A stretch of DNA of 64,000 bases from Congeria kusceri. Lineage: Eukaryota > Mollusca > Bivalvia > Myida > Dreissenidae. The stretch lies in contig JAPFQT010000163.1 of assembly GCA_027627225.1 (NCBI GenBank), positions 300,001 to 364,000 on the forward strand. The letters run 5' to 3'. The notes under the pieces are model-generated. The model was given only the letters and a program-made list of their open reading frames with translations. It was not told the DNA's origin and searched no databases. Positions 61,277 to 64,000 of the stretch are shown here, in pieces; position 1 is the first letter of the stretch, and the number at the start of each line of letters is the position of its first letter. Made by a program: the position numbers and the translations under genes.

Positions 61277-61566
61277 GTAGTACACAAGTAAATCATATTT
61301 GTAGCTCTCATTTAATGTGCACAATCATATAATTTGTTTAGAACTAGTTTACAGTTATTATACTTTTATTCCATGTGAGTGGTTGTGTAGCGTACTGTCC
61401 CAGTACCCCAGTTCCATGTTTTGATAAATAATGATTGGATTCAGGTACATGCAATGTAAACACATTTCATCTTGTTAGTCACTTTAGATTTGAAATAAAT
61501 GTATAACATATTAACAGACAATAATTATGTTTGCGTATAAAATCTTCTTCCATGCATTTATAACAG

Positions 61567-61593
61567 GACGATGAGAACATTAATCTATTCACG
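61567..61593 (+). pseudogene. Decayed DLSEK-type exon, DDENINLFT
   Basis: A good acceptor (cttccatgcatttataacag) is followed by DDENINLFT in phase 0. Where ACG|gtaatt is expected by analogy with the 52.5-kb exon, the sequence is ACG|ataaat, so the donor is lost. Read on, the frame stays open (INLKQHTLVRRERVESN...) to a TAA at 61666-61668. It could therefore act as an alternative terminal exon. Confidence 0.4.
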
Positions 61594-61671
61594 ATAAATT
61601 TGAAACAGCATACACTCGTTCGACGTGAAAGAGTTGAGTCAAACGTTAATCATTCAATATTTGTATAACAG

Positions 61672-61710
61672 GATTCTAAGATGAAGATTCCGCAAAGAGA
61701 CACAAAGGAG
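61672..61710 (+). CDS. Microexon, DSKMKIPQRDTKE
   Basis: Acceptor ttcaatatttgtataacag and donor gtattc bound 39 nt in phase 0, encoding DSKMKIPQRDTKE. It is less acidic than the others. Confidence 0.5.
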
Positions 61711-62641
61711 GTATTCATTATCATTGTTCTGTGTTAAATGTGTGTATTACTTTAAAGAAGGTGTGTATGTGATTTAATAATCAAATCTTTAAATGCCGTC
61801 ATTATACATATCCGCATACACTTTTATATGTACATACATAATATTGTGTAAATAGTCTAGCGATAAATTAAATTCATGACCGATTTATTGAGTTAAGTAA
61901 ATACACATATTTATACAGATGACAATCGAAAAACGTATCCTAACGAGTTTGAATAATATACATGATACACACAAACATACCGCATATATTTTAGATAAGT
62001 ATAGGTGCATATCCCCACATATTTTACCATAAAAGTAATCAGCAATGGTATTGAGAATTTTTTTTCTTTCTTGTATGTGTACATTACTGCTTCTCACCAA
62101 ACATGTATGAATAGTTGAATAGTTGATGGAGCATTTCTTATCGCATTATTTTATTTCTTCGTTATTAAAATCACGAAACTATCATTATAACAATATTTCA
62201 CATATCACGAATTAACCAAATGTGTACATAGGTTTGGTGTTACAGTGTACAAGTGTTTACTCAATTGTATAAAACACGCAGCATACCCTTGAACACGTTT
62301 ATTTTTATTGTCATTGTAAGGTAGTCAATGCGCTGTTTCTGAAACAACATATGGTGTGTTATTAAGTGTTTTATTTTATTTAACTTCCACTACAAAAAGA
62401 TAATTAATACAAAGTGAAATACTATAAGTTGCAAAAATAAGAAACTTTTCAGGACATGATTTTATAAGAAAATCAACTATAATAATTCATATGCTGTTTG
62501 AAATAGTAGTCGGTGTCAACTTACAATATAATACAACTTGTATATAAAATTGCAACTTCTGCACCAAACAGCAACACACAGTTATGTCATTTAAAGGTAA
62601 AGATATATTGTATTGTTTTCTAATTCTGTTTTACATTTTAG

Positions 62642-62713
62642 GAAATAGGGACGGTGATATATCAAATGCAGCGGATATTGAAAGGTACAATAAGTCAATT
62701 AAACATGATATAG
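62642..62713 (+). CDS. Candidate last coding exon
   Basis: A good acceptor (ttgttttctaattctgttttacattttag) opens an exon without an obligatory donor. In phase 0, consistent with the upstream microexons, it reads EIGTVIYQMQRILKGTISQL then NMI and TAG at 62711-62713. VIYQM contains a YxxM motif. Entering in phase 1 instead gives NRDGDISNAADIERYNKSIK and on to TAA at 62728-62730, which is also protein-like. A possible donor (aaag|gtacaa at 62685) would make it internal. Confidence 0.4.
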   Translation, partial: EIGTVIYQMQRILKGTISQLNMI

Positions 62714-62734
62714 CCAAGAAAATATGCTAATACA

Positions 62735-64000
62735 TTCTTTATATTTTAAATCATTTTTATAATCAACAATGTTTAGACCAAATTTAACATTATAATTGCA
62801 TAACTGGACAACCTGGATATTGCTCTATACGAAGTAAGTCGCCTAATCGATTTGATATGTATACAAGTATATATTTTCGAAATAATAACATTTATATATG
62901 GAAAAAAGCATTTATTACACATCACGTGACCACTCTGTGTATTTTATCCATAGACCAAAAGTAATATCACACGGTATTTTTTCTTGAACACATTGGCACA
63001 GAACTGAAGTCAACACGCAACAAATAGTGGGGATTTCTCAATACTGTACATTTCTTATGTACATGAATTTGATTTCGACTGAAAGACGAAAAGTATTTTA
63101 ATTGTGTAAAACTATAATTTCGATGATTTTGAATATCAGTTCTCCTGAAATTTTATTCTAGTTTGTTATTCATCAACGTTTTATCGCTTTTATTGTACAT
63201 TCATATTTGTGTATGAAATTTTGATAATATTTTCACATAACCTCTTGGACTCTTTTTATTTCAATTTTTCATATGAACGTGCTAACCAGAAACGCGATAT
63301 GTTTTCAAAATCACCATGACCGGTCAGAACGTATCTTTGAATATGTATTTTGTCTCCAAACCTATATCCGATTATCAATACTGAATTTCAAATAAGTTTA
63401 GACATCGCCGATGCATGGTTTCTTTAATTCTATGTTTGAGTACAATACACCACAATCCTATGTAATAATATCAGTCCATTGAAAACTGGTTTGTGTCGTC
63501 ACCGCACATTTTGTTTACATAGTTTGCCACACATTTATTAGTTACATAATCTGAATAAAATGAATATCCATTAAACACTTTCAATCAAATTTGTATTATT
63601 CCATTTTAAATCACACAATATTTCACCATGTTTATAACCGATTTAACTTACGCACTGTATTAACTTCATATCGATCACACCATATTTAAAATTGACACGT
63701 CTCAATATAACAGTACACGCTCAATGGTCATGTCGGTAAAAGGTTATTGTCATATCTGCAACGCATTGGCAAGTACGGAGGGCTGATCTTGCATTTTTTA
63801 ACTAGATAGCTATTGTATTGTGAAATGGTAATGTCAAGCCTCGGCTAGCGTAGCAGGATTTACTAGAGTCACCATTTAAGTAATTCTGAAAAAAAATCAT
63901 GAATCTTATTATTTCAAGGTGATTTACGGATTGTTTGGCATAATTAAATAAATAACACATGGCTGAGAGGGTGATATCAATAATATCAAACCTTGAAAAG
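62735..64000. other. No gene seen
   Basis: AT-rich; possibly 3' untranslated or intergenic sequence. No further microexon or element was recognised. Confidence 0.5.

Larger units (their letters stand above)
59316..61473 (+). repeat. Tandem segmental duplication, unit 2
   Basis: Second copy of the four-exon cassette. Homology ends near catttcatcttg at about 61473, which corresponds to caaatttcatcttag at the unit 1/unit 2 junction. All four exons are open here. Confidence 0.9.
51634..62713 (+). other. Candidate locus: microexon-built protein tail
   Basis: A plus-strand array of short exons, each with a plausible acceptor (usually a pyrimidine-rich tract and tag or cag) and gt donor. Lengths seen are 51, 42, 36, 36, 36 (donor lost), 21, 66/69, 39, 42, 42 and 39 nt, with a four-exon set present twice. 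Except for the first, all are open in phase 0 and divisible by three, so any subset can be skipped without shifting frame. The peptides are acidic and polar with no domain, as in a signalling tail. The first exon ends in phase 1, so one phase-changing exon is missing from this model. Confidence 0.5.

Overview
This window reads as nuclear DNA of an animal. It is AT-rich, has no operons or long bacterial-type ORFs, and carries GT-AG intron signals, many microsatellites and the decayed remains of at least six transposable-element classes. The mix of elements (Penelope-like, mariner, PIF/Harbinger, Ty3/Gypsy, LINE, tRNA-SINEs) and the gaccttgacc-type tandem repeats ending in a (GACC)n tail point to a mollusc, most likely a bivalve. 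The phylum is an inference from repeat style. No conserved housekeeping gene is present to confirm it.

Layout. 1-1.2 kb: 3' end of a Penelope-like element. 1.7-4.8 kb: degenerate repeats and an unrecognised broken ORF. 6-17 kb, minus strand: pieces of a gene with a leader exon (16.1 kb), an immunoglobulin-like exon (14.6-15.0 kb, two in-frame stops), a transmembrane exon (14.3 kb) and two tiny acidic exons (7.65 and 6.0 kb). SINE, mariner and Harbinger debris lies among them. 18.5-24.6 kb: two diverged copies of a microsatellite-bearing repeat. 24.9-29.2 kb: a GC-richer, degenerate Ty3/Gypsy element with a PHD finger after the integrase and extra 3' ORFs. 31-43.6 kb: hairpin (MITE-like) elements, a 24-bp-type minisatellite and a large dispersed tandem repeat present in both orientations. 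43.7 kb: an orphan open frame. 47.2-49.6 kb: a broken LINE. 51.6-62.7 kb, plus strand: an array of very short exons.

The most interesting content is the plus-strand array. At least thirteen short exons of 21-69 nt, nearly all a multiple of three and open in phase 0, are flanked by recognisable acceptor and donor sites. They encode acidic 7-23-residue peptides with a recurring [VI]DLSEK-like ending. A four-exon cassette is tandemly duplicated (about 2.2 kb per unit). The upstream copy has gained stop codons and the downstream copy is clean. The minus-strand locus at 6-16 kb has the same kind of short acidic phase-0 exons downstream of an Ig-TM exon pair. A reasonable but unproven reading is that both loci belong to a family of Ig-type membrane receptors whose cytoplasmic tails are built from duplicated microexons. 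The leader, Ig and TM exons of the plus-strand locus are not visible here, and one phase-changing exon is missing in each locus. RNA evidence would be decisive.
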